64,000 bases of DNA from Pseudanabaenaceae cyanobacterium SKYG29 (GTDB taxonomy: Bacteria; Cyanobacteriota; Cyanobacteriia; Pseudanabaenales; Pseudanabaenaceae): NCBI GenBank assembly GCA_025055675.1, contig JANWWT010000001.1:248001-312000 (forward strand), given 5' to 3'. The notes beneath the pieces were generated by a model, which was not told where the DNA came from, ran no database searches, and was given only the letters and a program-made list of their open reading frames with translations. Positions within the stretch are counted from its first letter, which is position 1; each line of letters starts with the position of its first letter. Of this stretch, positions 51,297 through 59,874 are shown one piece after another. The position numbers and the translations under genes are program-made.

Positions 51297-52130
51297 ATGC
51301 AAACTGTAACTATGGATGTTGCTGCCCCCCCAGGCCTCGACCCCCAACAGTCTTTCGTCACCTTTACCGATGTCAGTAAAGTCTATCCCACCCCCAAAGG
51401 GGATTACGTGGTGTTGAAAGATATAAACCTATCCATCGCCCAGGGAGAATTCATCTGTGTCATTGGTCACTCTGGTTGTGGCAAATCAACTTTGTTGGGG
51501 ATGGTCTCAGGCTTTGTGCAACCCACCACAGGGGAAGTGCGTGTAGAAGGAAAACGGGTGACCAAACCAGGTCCCGATCGGATGGTTGTGTTTCAAAACT
51601 ATGCCCTGCTGCCCTGGTTGACAGTCTATGAAAATGTCTTTTTAGCCGTAGATGAAGTCTATAAAAACCGATCGTTAGTAGAAAAAGAAGAGATCGTTCG
51701 CCATCACCTAGCCATGGTGGGTCTGCTGGAGGCAATGGAGAAAAAGCCTAGCCAGATTTCTGGTGGTATGAAACAAAGGGTAGCAATTGCCCGTGCTCTC
51801 GCTATCCGTCCCCAGGTGCTGATTTTAGATGAACCCTTTGGTGCTCTTGATGCCATCACTAAAGAAGAGTTACAAGAGGAACTCCTGCAAATCTGGCAAG
51901 AACAGGACTGTACAGTGTTGATGATTACTCACGACATTGATGAAGCTCTGTTTCTCGCCGATCGCCTAGTAATGATGACCAACGGACCCGCTGCCACCAT
52001 TGGGGAGATTGTCACTATTCCCTTTGCCCGTCCTCGCGATCGTACCCAAATTATGGAAGACCCCACCTACTACAGTTTGAGAAACTACATTTTGGACTTC
52101 CTATACAATCGCTTTGCCCATGCTGAATAG
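51297..52130 (+). CDS. cmpD: Bicarbonate ABC transporter ATPase
   Basis: The second ATPase of the transporter has about 277 residues. It has GHSGCGKSTLLGMVSG, QISGGMKQRVAIARALAI, LILDEPFGALDAITKEELQEELL, the switch THDIDEALFLADRLVMM, and ends YNRFAHAE, all as in CmpD/NrtD. Several in-frame ATG codons exist (51279, 51294, 51297); 51297 is preferred because AGGAAG stands seven bases before it and relatives begin MQT. It closes the operon, and a promoter for the next gene overlaps its 3' end. Confidence 0.92.
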   Translation: MQTVTMDVAAPPGLDPQQSFVTFTDVSKVYPTPKGDYVVLKDINLSIAQGEFICVIGHSGCGKSTLLGMVSGFVQPTTGEVRVEGKRVTKPGPDRMVVFQNYALLPWLTVYENVFLAVDEVYKNRSLVEKEEIVRHHLAMVGLLEAMEKKPSQISGGMKQRVAIARALAIRPQVLILDEPFGALDAITKEELQEELLQIWQEQDCTVLMITHDIDEALFLADRLVMMTNGPAATIGEIVTIPFARPRDRTQIMEDPTYYSLRNYILDFLYNRFAHAE

Positions 52131-52141
52131 CCAGGTATAAT
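52114..52141 (+). promoter_or_regulatory. Sigma-70-type promoter for the DUF6671 gene
   Basis: TTGCCC (52114-52119) and TATAAT (52136-52141) are separated by 16 bases, with the -10 a perfect consensus. The gene starts at 52173, about 25 bases after the expected transcript start. A short inverted repeat (CAGGT/ACCTG) surrounds the -10 box. Confidence 0.55.
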
Positions 52142-52172
52142 AACAGACCTGACCAGCATCTTAAAGGGGGAA

Positions 52173-52994
52173 ATGACCAGCAACTGGCAAGGACAGACCG
52201 CTGTTGTGGCCACCATGCACCACAAGGAAAAGGTAATTGCTCCGCTGCTAGCTGAAATCGGGATTCAATGCTGTACGATCGCCAATTTTGACACCGATCG
52301 GTTTGGCACCTTTACCCGCGACATCCCCCGCCCCCACAACCAGCTGGAAACCGCTAAATTAAAAGCCAGATCGGTTTTAGACCTCTGTGACCATCCCCTA
52401 GCGATTGCCAGTGAGGGCAGCTTTTTCCCCCACCCTGCTATTCCCCTGCTTGCCTGTAATCGGGAGGTAGTGGTACTCTACGATCGACGACAGGACATCT
52501 ATATTTGGGCGGAAGAAGTTTCTACTAACACAAATTTTAATCACTGCCAGGCAAAAACTTGGCGAGAGGTGGAGGAATTTGCCGAAAAGGTAGGCTTTCC
52601 TGAGCATGGACTAGTGGTCATTGCCGATCGGATCACCAAAGGCATCACTGATTGGGAGGTATTGAAAAGAGTTGTTACTGAAGTTTGGCAGCAGCAGACA
52701 AAAGTACATATAGAAACTGATATGCGGGCGATGTTTAACCCTACGCGGATGCAGAATATTGCCCAAGCCACCGAAAAGCTAGTCCGCAAATTACAATCTC
52801 ACTGCCCCGCCTGTAACTGCCCTGGTTTTGACGTTGTCGAACACCGTCCTGGTCTACCCTGTGCCTGGTGTGGCACACCTACCCAGCAAACTGCTGCCAT
52901 TGTGTATGGCTGTCTTTCCTGTTCCTATACCAAGGAAGAAAGAGTCACCCCAGCTCAGGCTGACCCCCAATTTTGTCCGTTTTGTAATCCCTAG
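52173..52994 (+). CDS. DUF6671 family protein with C-terminal zinc-ribbon cysteines
   Basis: The 273-residue protein begins with TAVVATMHHKEKVIAPLLAE and has FDTDRFGTFTRDIPRP, LETAKLKARSVLDLCDHPLAIASEGSF, HGLVVIADRITKGIT and TDMRAMFNPTRMQNI, conserved blocks I associate with DUF6671. The C-terminal 60 residues hold CPACN, CAWCG, CLSC and CPFC pairs, enough for two zinc-ribbon sites. No enzymatic role is known. It is downstream of cmpD but has its own likely promoter, and its stop overlaps the convergent ferredoxin gene by four bases. Confidence 0.75.
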   Translation: MTSNWQGQTAVVATMHHKEKVIAPLLAEIGIQCCTIANFDTDRFGTFTRDIPRPHNQLETAKLKARSVLDLCDHPLAIASEGSFFPHPAIPLLACNREVVVLYDRRQDIYIWAEEVSTNTNFNHCQAKTWREVEEFAEKVGFPEHGLVVIADRITKGITDWEVLKRVVTEVWQQQTKVHIETDMRAMFNPTRMQNIAQATEKLVRKLQSHCPACNCPGFDVVEHRPGLPCAWCGTPTQQTAAIVYGCLSCSYTKEERVTPAQADPQFCPFCNP

Positions 52995-53344
52995 AGCAGG
53001 TCTACATTCCAGGTTGCCCTGTGCCCCCGTCTGGCATTATCTCCTACCAAACCAATGTTAGGAATGACCTGGTGTTTACGCCGTTCTTCTAGGAGAGCTA
53101 GCTCCCGCTCATTCACCCAGGCAATACAGTCTACAGGGCAAGTATCGATCGCTTCTTGAATCAAAGCCACGTTATCTCCCGTCTGGTTGATCACCCTTGC
53201 CCTGCCGTAGTCTTCTTCCAGAAAGAAGGTATTGCGCGCAACGTAGGCACAGTGACCACAGCCAATACAGGTGGACTCATCGACATAGACGTATTTTTGC
53301 CGCAGAGCACCACCCAGTTCTGGTTCAAAGCCCGTTCTATCCAT
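52991..53344 (-). CDS. [4Fe-4S] ferredoxin
   Basis: The 117-residue protein has one ferredoxin motif, with C26, C29 and C32 (STCIGCGHCAYVA) and a distal CPVDC (C69, C73) completing a single [4Fe-4S] cluster. The N-terminal extension (MDRTGFEPELGGALRQKYVYVDE) and the C-terminal 40 residues (RRKHQVIPNIGLVGDNARRGH) are typical of the cyanobacterial version. It is the last gene of a DUF2997-Ycf35-ferredoxin run and its start overlaps the Ycf35 stop by eight bases. The redox partner is unknown. Confidence 0.9.
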   Translation of the reverse strand: MDRTGFEPELGGALRQKYVYVDESTCIGCGHCAYVARNTFFLEEDYGRARVINQTGDNVALIQEAIDTCPVDCIAWVNERELALLEERRKHQVIPNIGLVGDNARRGHRATWNVDLL

Positions 53345-53720
53345 GCCAGCGTTGCAGGACTACCCGCACTGCCCCCGTTTCCAGGTTCTGTTGTTCCGTC
53401 AGAGTAAACCCTTGCTTGAGGGCTTCGCTTTTCACAGTTTGCAGAGCGTAGCGCTGGGTAACTTTTTGCAGGAAACTTTCCACTGTCCAAGGCTGTTGCC
53501 AATACTGCAGGTCAGCAACCAAGGCATATTCCTTGCCGTTCCAGCGAAAGCCAATATCATAACCGTTTGCCTGGGGAATGACGACTTCCGCCCGATCGGT
53601 CGTACCTTGATAGCCGCGCACTGTCTCCCCTTGCTTCCATTGGATGCCTAGGTCAGTGAGGGCTTGCTGTAGCGGTTCTAAGTGACGAATCTGCGTCTTA
53701 ATGTGTGTGAAGTGGGACAT
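53337..53720 (-). CDS. ycf35: DUF1257 protein, homologue of plastid Ycf35
   Basis: The 127-residue protein starts MSHFTHIKTQIRHLEPLQQA and has LGIQWKQGE, GYDIGFRWNGKEYALVADLQYWQQPWTVESFLQKVTQRYA, which identify the DUF1257/Ycf35 family conserved in cyanobacteria and red-algal plastids. Function is unknown. ATG 53720 is the family start; a TTG two codons earlier was not used. It overlaps the ferredoxin gene, and DUF2997 lies 18 bases upstream. Confidence 0.9.
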   Translation of the reverse strand: MSHFTHIKTQIRHLEPLQQALTDLGIQWKQGETVRGYQGTTDRAEVVIPQANGYDIGFRWNGKEYALVADLQYWQQPWTVESFLQKVTQRYALQTVKSEALKQGFTLTEQQNLETGAVRVVLQRWHG

Positions 53721-53738
53721 AGGCAATTTCCTGTCTTG

Positions 53739-53936
53739 CTACCATTGACTAACTGTTTGCACTTCTGTTAAGGTGACTTGCTGGGCAAAATGCTCAGACG
53801 TTAACTCTCTGGCGATAACAGACCCTAGCTTCTCCTCGATGGCAGCGGTGACCGCCTCGCAGGTAGAGCCAACAATGCCTGTTACCCTCTCTTCCACCCT
53901 GCCGTCAGGATGAATAATGAATTCCAGAGTCTCCAT
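53739..53936 (-). CDS. DUF2997 family small protein
   Basis: This 65-residue protein has the DUF2997 pattern METLEFIIHPDGRVEERVTGIVGSTC, followed by a helix (CEAVTAAIEEKLGSVIAREL). The family is nearly always encoded with Ycf35, as here. No function is known. It is the first gene of the three-gene run on the minus strand. Confidence 0.87.
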   Translation of the reverse strand: METLEFIIHPDGRVEERVTGIVGSTCEAVTAAIEEKLGSVIARELTSEHFAQQVTLTEVQTVSQW

Positions 53937-54116
53937 GTTCTAGTAAGTGCTCAATTACTTAGTAGTTTCTCTTAATAATCCCTGTGCCGTCAAGAAATTT
54001 ACAAATCTTAGTAATTTGCCCTAAGCATTGATACAGCTCTATTTTTGCCTGTGGGATAACTCTAGGTTAGTCTAAGGGAAGAGCGATAGAATGGGTGGTG
54101 AGGTTGTCTGGTTGCC

Positions 54117-55718
54117 ATGAAAATTACCATTTACGATACAACTTTGCGGGATGGGGCGCAGACGGAGGGGTTAGCTCTGTCGGTGGAAGACAAGTTAAAA
54201 ATTGCTCGTCTCCTCGATCGCTTAGGGGTTGATTTTATTGAGGGGGGGTGGCCTGGGGCTAATCCCAAGGATGAGGAGTTTTTCCAGCGTTTGCGGGGGG
54301 AGGGGTTACGCCACAGTCGGCTGGTCGCTTTTTGTGCTACCCGTAGGGCCGGTGGCCAAGCTAGCAGTGACCCCATGTTTGTCCCTATTTTGGCAGCTCA
54401 GACGGAGTGGATAACGATTTTTGGCAAGTCTTGGGATTTACATGTGACGGAGGGGTTGCGCACCACCCTGGAAGAAAATTTAGCAATGATTGGGGACACG
54501 ATCGGTTTTTTGCGCAGTCAGGGACGCAGGGTGATTTACGATGCGGAACATTGGTTTGATGGCTACAAACGCAATCCCGACTATGCCCTGGCAACTTTGA
54601 AAACGGCGGCGGTGAGTGGAGCGGAATGGCTGGTACTCTGTGATACCAATGGCGGGACGTTGCCCCAGGAGGTGACCACGATCGTTTCCCAAGTGCAGCA
54701 ATTCCTCGACTCCCTAGAGATTGGCACTCCCCTTGGTATTCACACCCACAATGATTGTGATGTGGCGGTGGCAAATACGATCGGGGCGGTTATGGCGGGC
54801 TGTCGGATGGTGCAGGGGACAATCAACGGCTATGGGGAGCGCTGTGGCAATGCCAATTTGTGTTCGGTAATGCCCATCTTGCAGTTGAAGTTGGGGTATG
54901 AATGCATCACGCCTGAGCAGATGATGGGGTTGACTAGCACGGCAAGGGAGATCAGCGAAATTGCCAATTTAGCTCCCAATGAACATGCACCCTTTGTAGG
55001 TCTATCAGCCTTTGCCCATAAGGGAGGAGTCCATGTCAGTGCTGTGGAGCGCAATCCCCTCACCTATGAACACATTCCACCAGCAGCGGTGGGGAATCAT
55101 CGCCGTATTGTCATTTCGGAGCAGGCGGGGTTGAGTAATGTGTTGGCGAAGGCGCGCGCCTTTGGTCTTGACCTCGATCGGGGGGATGAGGCCTGTCGGG
55201 TGATCCTGCGCAAGATGAAGGAGCTAGAACAGATGGGCTACCAATTTGAGGCAGCGGAGGCCAGTTTTGAGTTGTTGATGCGCTCAGCCCTCGATCGTCG
55301 GCCCCACTTCTTCTACCTAGAGGACTTCCATGTCCATTGTCACGGGGAACATAACGGTCAGTTGACAGCCCTGGCTACAGTGAAAGTAGTGGTCAAGGGG
55401 GAAGAGCACCTCACAGCGGCGGAAGGGAATGGTCCTGTCTCTGCCCTCGATACTGCCCTGCGGAAGGCTTTAGTGGCGTTTTACCCCCAAATCGATCGGT
55501 TTCACCTCACGGACTACAAGGTGCGTATCCTCAACAGCAATGACGGAACAAGGGCAAAAACACGGGTGTTGATTGAATCCAGTAATGGCAACGATCGGTG
55601 GACGACGGTGGGAGTCTCCTGCAACATCATTGCTGCTTCCAGCATTGCCCTGGTGGAATCCCTGGAGTACGGCTTGTTAAAATTCTCAGATGCCCAGCCG
55701 CTGGTAAATGGTGTCTAG
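54117..55718 (+). CDS. cimA: Citramalate synthase
   Basis: CimA condenses pyruvate and acetyl-CoA to (R)-citramalate, the first step of the threonine-independent isoleucine route. The 533-residue protein has IYDTTLRDGAQTEGLALSVEDKLKIARLLD, FIEGGWPGANPKD, GIHTHNDCDVAVANTI, NGYGERCGNANL and a C-terminal LeuA allosteric domain. The extended YDTTLRDGAQTEG form and the length separate it from LeuA isopropylmalate synthase. Its last 33 bases overlap the convergent purB gene. Confidence 0.93.
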   Translation: MKITIYDTTLRDGAQTEGLALSVEDKLKIARLLDRLGVDFIEGGWPGANPKDEEFFQRLRGEGLRHSRLVAFCATRRAGGQASSDPMFVPILAAQTEWITIFGKSWDLHVTEGLRTTLEENLAMIGDTIGFLRSQGRRVIYDAEHWFDGYKRNPDYALATLKTAAVSGAEWLVLCDTNGGTLPQEVTTIVSQVQQFLDSLEIGTPLGIHTHNDCDVAVANTIGAVMAGCRMVQGTINGYGERCGNANLCSVMPILQLKLGYECITPEQMMGLTSTAREISEIANLAPNEHAPFVGLSAFAHKGGVHVSAVERNPLTYEHIPPAAVGNHRRIVISEQAGLSNVLAKARAFGLDLDRGDEACRVILRKMKELEQMGYQFEAAEASFELLMRSALDRRPHFFYLEDFHVHCHGEHNGQLTALATVKVVVKGEEHLTAAEGNGPVSALDTALRKALVAFYPQIDRFHLTDYKVRILNSNDGTRAKTRVLIESSNGNDRWTTVGVSCNIIAASSIALVESLEYGLLKFSDAQPLVNGV

Positions 55719-56984
55719 GTGCTTGAGGTGAGCGGTGGGGTCAAAGCAGTGGTCCAGTTCTGCGGGGGTGAGGTATTGCTGCACGATCGGGTCAGCACTG
55801 ATGAGGGCACGGAAATTGCCTGCAGGATTGTTCCAGGCTTGGTGGGCATACTTCTGCACCAGGCGATAGCTGTCCTCTCGGCTCATCCCCTTTTGCACCA
55901 GTGCTAGTAACACCTGTTGACTGAAGACCACTCCCCCATAGCAAAACAAATTGCGCTCCATGTTGGCGGGATAGACCTGCAGATTCTGGATGAGGTCAAT
56001 GATTTCCGTGAGCATGAAGTGAATGAGGATGCAGCAATCGGGCAACATGACCCGTTCGGGGGCAGAGTGAGATATATCCCGTTCATGCCACAGCGCCACA
56101 TTTTCCACTGCTGTGAGGGCATAGCCCCTGAGCATCCGCGCCATGCCTGTCAGCCGCTCCGATCGGACGGGATTCCGTTTGTGGGGCATCGCCGACGAAC
56201 CCTTTTGACCAGGAGCAAAATATTCCTCTACTTCCAGTACATCAGTACGTTGCAGATGGCGAATTTCCGTGGCAAAGCGTTCGATAGTGGCACCCAACAA
56301 AGCCATCACCTGCACAAATTCCGCATGCCGATCGCGGGAGATCACCTGGGTAGAGGCACAATCAGGAGTCAACCCCAACTTGCGACAGGCGATCGCTTCC
56401 ACCTGGGGGTCCACATTGGCGTAGGTCCCCACTGCACCGGAAATTTTCCCCACGGCAATCATCTTGCTCAGATTGACCAAGCGTTCCCGTTGCCGCATTA
56501 CCTCTGCTAGCCAGCCTGCCAATTTGAATCCAAACGTGATCGGTTCTGCCTGTACCCCGTGGGTCCTGCCCGCCATGATGGTGTAGCGATGTTGTTGGGC
56601 TTGGTAGCGGATAGTTTGAATTAACTTTTCCACCAACTCCAGAATCAACTGCAAGCTGCGGGTGAGTTGCAAAGATAAAGCCGTATCCAGGACATCAGAG
56701 CTTGTCAACCCCAGGTGAATATATCTGCCTGCGTCCCCCACATACTCGTTGACGTTCGTTAAAAAGGCAATCACATCGTGGCGCACCTCCGCTTCAATTG
56801 CTGCAATCCGATCGGGGTCGAACTTCGCCTTTGCCTTGATCTCCTCTACCGCTTGGGGGGGGATATAGCCCAATTCCGCCTGCGCTTCACACACAGCAAT
56901 TTCCACATCCAGCCAGGTCTGGAACTTGTAGGACTCTGTCCAGATTTGCCCCATGGCAGGGAGAGTATAACGATCGATCAACAC
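55686..56984 (-). CDS. purB: Adenylosuccinate lyase
   Basis: PurB acts twice in purine synthesis, releasing fumarate from SAICAR and adenylosuccinate. The 432-residue protein has GLTSSDVLDTALSLQL, MAGRTHGVQAEPITFG, GAVGTYANV, RDRHAEFVQVMA and the signature GSSAMPHKRNPVRSERL. The start is GTG at 56984 or TTG at 56981; relatives begin MIERYTLPEMG, which aligns best with the TTG (MIDRYTLPAMG). Its 3' end overlaps convergent cimA by 33 bases. ileS lies 20 bases upstream on the same strand, suggesting cotranscription. Confidence 0.95.
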   Translation of the reverse strand: MLIDRYTLPAMGQIWTESYKFQTWLDVEIAVCEAQAELGYIPPQAVEEIKAKAKFDPDRIAAIEAEVRHDVIAFLTNVNEYVGDAGRYIHLGLTSSDVLDTALSLQLTRSLQLILELVEKLIQTIRYQAQQHRYTIMAGRTHGVQAEPITFGFKLAGWLAEVMRQRERLVNLSKMIAVGKISGAVGTYANVDPQVEAIACRKLGLTPDCASTQVISRDRHAEFVQVMALLGATIERFATEIRHLQRTDVLEVEEYFAPGQKGSSAMPHKRNPVRSERLTGMARMLRGYALTAVENVALWHERDISHSAPERVMLPDCCILIHFMLTEIIDLIQNLQVYPANMERNLFCYGGVVFSQQVLLALVQKGMSREDSYRLVQKYAHQAWNNPAGNFRALISADPIVQQYLTPAELDHCFDPTAHLKHLDTIYQRLGI

Positions 56985-57004
56985 CGTTTAGGAACGCAAC
57001 CCTA

Positions 57005-59815
57005 CTATTGTAGCGCCTCTAGGGCTTCCACACAGCGTTCACAGAGAGTGGGATGTTCAGGGAACGTACCAACCTTTACAGAATAGTTCCAGCAGCGGGC
57101 GCACTTTTGCCCTTCCGCGTGATCCACACCGATCGTCAACTCCTCTGTGGTCAACTGATGGGGAACAGGGGGCATTTCCTCCACCAAATACACCTGGGAA
57201 GTAATGAACAGATAACGCAAATCCTCTGCCACGCTAGATAGAATTGCTTTCAATCCCTCATCCTGTACCTGCAGGAGCACCTTTGCTTCCAAAGAAGAGC
57301 CAATCATCTTTTCATTGCGCGCCACCTCCAAAACCTTGTTCACCTCTCCCCGCACATGGAGCAGCTTTGTCCACCGATCGTTTAACTCTGGATTACACCA
57401 GGCAGACGGAAACTCATACCAACCACTTTGAAAGACAGACTTAGTGGGAGTAGGGTAAGGATAATACTGCCAAATATCTTCTGCGGTATGACATAGGACA
57501 GGGGCAATTCCCTTTGTCACTAATTCCAGGGCTGCTGCTAGGACAGTTTGACAAGCACGACGCAGACGGGACTTGGGCGCACGAATATACAAACGGTCCT
57601 TTGCCACATCCAGATAGAAACTAGATAAATCCACCGTACAGAAATTCTGCATCGTCTGGAAGAAGCGATAAAACTGAAAACTGTCGAAGGCATGGGTGAT
57701 TTCTTGTCCTACTGTATAGATGACATGGAGGAGATACCGATCGATTTCCTCCAGCTCCTCATACTTCACACTATCTTGCTGCGGTTGAAAATCATAGAGA
57801 TTAGATAGCAAAAACCGTGCCGTATTCCTAATCTTGCGACTGACATCCGCAATCTGGGCAAGAATAGTTTTACCGATCGGTACATCACTAGTGTAATCCA
57901 CACTAGCTACCCACAAACGCAGGACATCCGCACCGTAGGCAGGCTCTTGCTTCTTATCCTTACCACCGTTAATGATGACCATAGGGTCAATCACATTGCC
58001 CAAGGACTTACTCATCTTTTGTCCCTTTTCATCCAAGACGAACCCATGGGTGAGGACAGCCTTGTAGGGAGCCTGGTCGTGCACCGCCACAGAAGTCAAC
58101 AAAGAAGACTGAAACCAGCCCCGATGTTGGTCAGAACCTTCCAAATACAAATCAGCAGGATAACTCAACTCCGGTCTTTGTTTTGCCACCGCCGCCCAGG
58201 AAGACCCCGAATCAAACCACACATCCATGGTGTCCGTCCCCTTGCGATAGCGATCGGCATCTTTTCTGTATTTCTCAGGCAGCAACTCGGCTACCGAGAG
58301 TTCCCACCAGGCATCCGACCCCCGCTCCCGAAAGATGTTTTGAATATGAGCGATCGTCTCTTCATTTAACAGATACTCTTCCGTCTCCTTGTCATAAAAG
58401 ACAGGAATGGGCACACCCCAAGCCCGCTGGCGGGAAATACACCAATCCGATCGCTCCTGCACCATAGCCGTAATGCGGTTTTCACCTACAGGAGGAATCC
58501 ATTTCACTCCTTTGATTGCTCTTAATGCCTGCTCCCTAAACCCATCCACAGAAGCAAACCACTGTTTTGTGGCTCTTAGGATTACTGGTTTTTTCGTCCG
58601 CCAGTCATAGGGATACTTGTGCACATAGGGTTCTTCTTTCAATAAAACTCCCTTCTCCTGCAGAGCAGCAATCACCGCTCGGTTACCATCCCCCAACACC
58701 GCCAAACCCGCAAACTGCCCTGCCTCCGCCGTAAACACCCCATAGTCATCCACCGGCGACAGCACCCCCAAGTGATACTTGTTCCCCACCACAAAGTCAT
58801 CCTGCCCATGCCCAGGGGCTGTATGCACCAAACCCGTCCCCGACTCCGCCGTCACGTGATTACCGCAGATAATGGGACTCGATCGGTCAAACAGGGGATG
58901 CCGACAAATTATTCCCTCCAAATCCTTCCCTACAAACTGGCAGACAACCGCTAAAGACCGTTCTAACTTCTGTTGCAAACTGGTCAACAAGTCCGTGGCC
59001 AGGATGAGATAGCGCTCCCCCTCCGCCACCAAACTGTAAGAAAGACTAGGATTGACAGAGATAGCCAAATTGGCAGGAATTGTCCAGGGAGTAGTCGTCC
59101 AAATAACAGCATAGGCAGGTTTATCTGTCGGTAACAGCCCCCGTTCATCCTTCACCACAGGAAAAGCCACATAGATACTGGGGGAAGTGTGACCTTCAGG
59201 GTATTCCAACTCCGCTTCCGCCAAAGCCGTCTGTGAACTAGGCGACCAATAGACAGGCTTCAAACCCCGATAGATATAGCCCTTGAGCACCATCGCCCCG
59301 AACACACCAATTTGGGCAGCCTCATACTCAGGAGTCAAGGTGAGATAGGGATTTTCGTAATCCCCCCACACCCCCCAGCGCTTAAAGCCTGCCGCCTGCT
59401 CTGCCACCGTACTTAAGGCAAATTCCTTCGCTTTTTGTCTGATCTGTAGGGGAGTTAATTTCTTTCTCTCCTCTGGCTTGATATTTTGCAAAACCTTCAA
59501 CTCGATCGGTAGCCCATGACAATCCCAACCCAAGACATAGTTGACCTTACGCCTTCGCAAGATATGATAGCGATTGATAATATCTTTCAAAATCTTATTG
59601 AGAGCATGACCCATGTGCAGACTACCATTAGCGTAGGGCGGTCCGTCATGGAGGACAAACTTTTCCCCTGGGTTGGAGCTAGCCAGACTTTCATAGATAC
59701 GATGTTCTTGCCAGAACTGTTGAATTTGGGGCTCCCGCTCCACGGCATTAGCCCGCATGGGGAATTCTGTCTGAGGCAAATTAACCGTATCTTTGTAGTC
59801 GTGGGTAGTAGTCAT
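57005..59815 (-). CDS. ileS: Isoleucyl-tRNA synthetase
   Basis: The 936-residue class I synthetase has the HIGH-type motif SLHMGHALNKI, the editing (CP1) domain with [27 protein letters not shown] as KMSKS motif, WFDSGSSW, and a C-terminal zinc site (CARCWNYSV... CERCVEAL). It charges tRNA-Ile and edits valine. Length is typical of the bacterial type. It lies just upstream of purB on the same strand. Confidence 0.97.
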   Translation of the reverse strand: MTTTHDYKDTVNLPQTEFPMRANAVEREPQIQQFWQEHRIYESLASSNPGEKFVLHDGPPYANGSLHMGHALNKILKDIINRYHILRRRKVNYVLGWDCHGLPIELKVLQNIKPEERKKLTPLQIRQKAKEFALSTVAEQAAGFKRWGVWGDYENPYLTLTPEYEAAQIGVFGAMVLKGYIYRGLKPVYWSPSSQTALAEAELEYPEGHTSPSIYVAFPVVKDERGLLPTDKPAYAVIWTTTPWTIPANLAISVNPSLSYSLVAEGERYLILATDLLTSLQQKLERSLAVVCQFVGKDLEGIICRHPLFDRSSPIICGNHVTAESGTGLVHTAPGHGQDDFVVGNKYHLGVLSPVDDYGVFTAEAGQFAGLAVLGDGNRAVIAALQEKGVLLKEEPYVHKYPYDWRTKKPVILRATKQWFASVDGFREQALRAIKGVKWIPPVGENRITAMVQERSDWCISRQRAWGVPIPVFYDKETEEYLLNEETIAHIQNIFRERGSDAWWELSVAELLPEKYRKDADRYRKGTDTMDVWFDSGSSWAAVAKQRPELSYPADLYLEGSDQHRGWFQSSLLTSVAVHDQAPYKAVLTHGFVLDEKGQKMSKSLGNVIDPMVIINGGKDKKQEPAYGADVLRLWVASVDYTSDVPIGKTILAQIADVSRKIRNTARFLLSNLYDFQPQQDSVKYEELEEIDRYLLHVIYTVGQEITHAFDSFQFYRFFQTMQNFCTVDLSSFYLDVAKDRLYIRAPKSRLRRACQTVLAAALELVTKGIAPVLCHTAEDIWQYYPYPTPTKSVFQSGWYEFPSAWCNPELNDRWTKLLHVRGEVNKVLEVARNEKMIGSSLEAKVLLQVQDEGLKAILSSVAEDLRYLFITSQVYLVEEMPPVPHQLTTEELTIGVDHAEGQKCARCWNYSVKVGTFPEHPTLCERCVEALEALQ

Positions 59816-59874
59816 GGGTAGTCTTTGGCCACTGTTAAGGAATTATGTCTGATTGTACAGGAGATTGCCATTCT

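Noticed and set aside
46873-52130. Nitrate transporter nrtABCD
   Set aside because: The binding protein has [14 protein letters not shown] and HPEEYL, as in CmpA; NrtA has GIDGAHILTPMPYL and Lys at the latter site.
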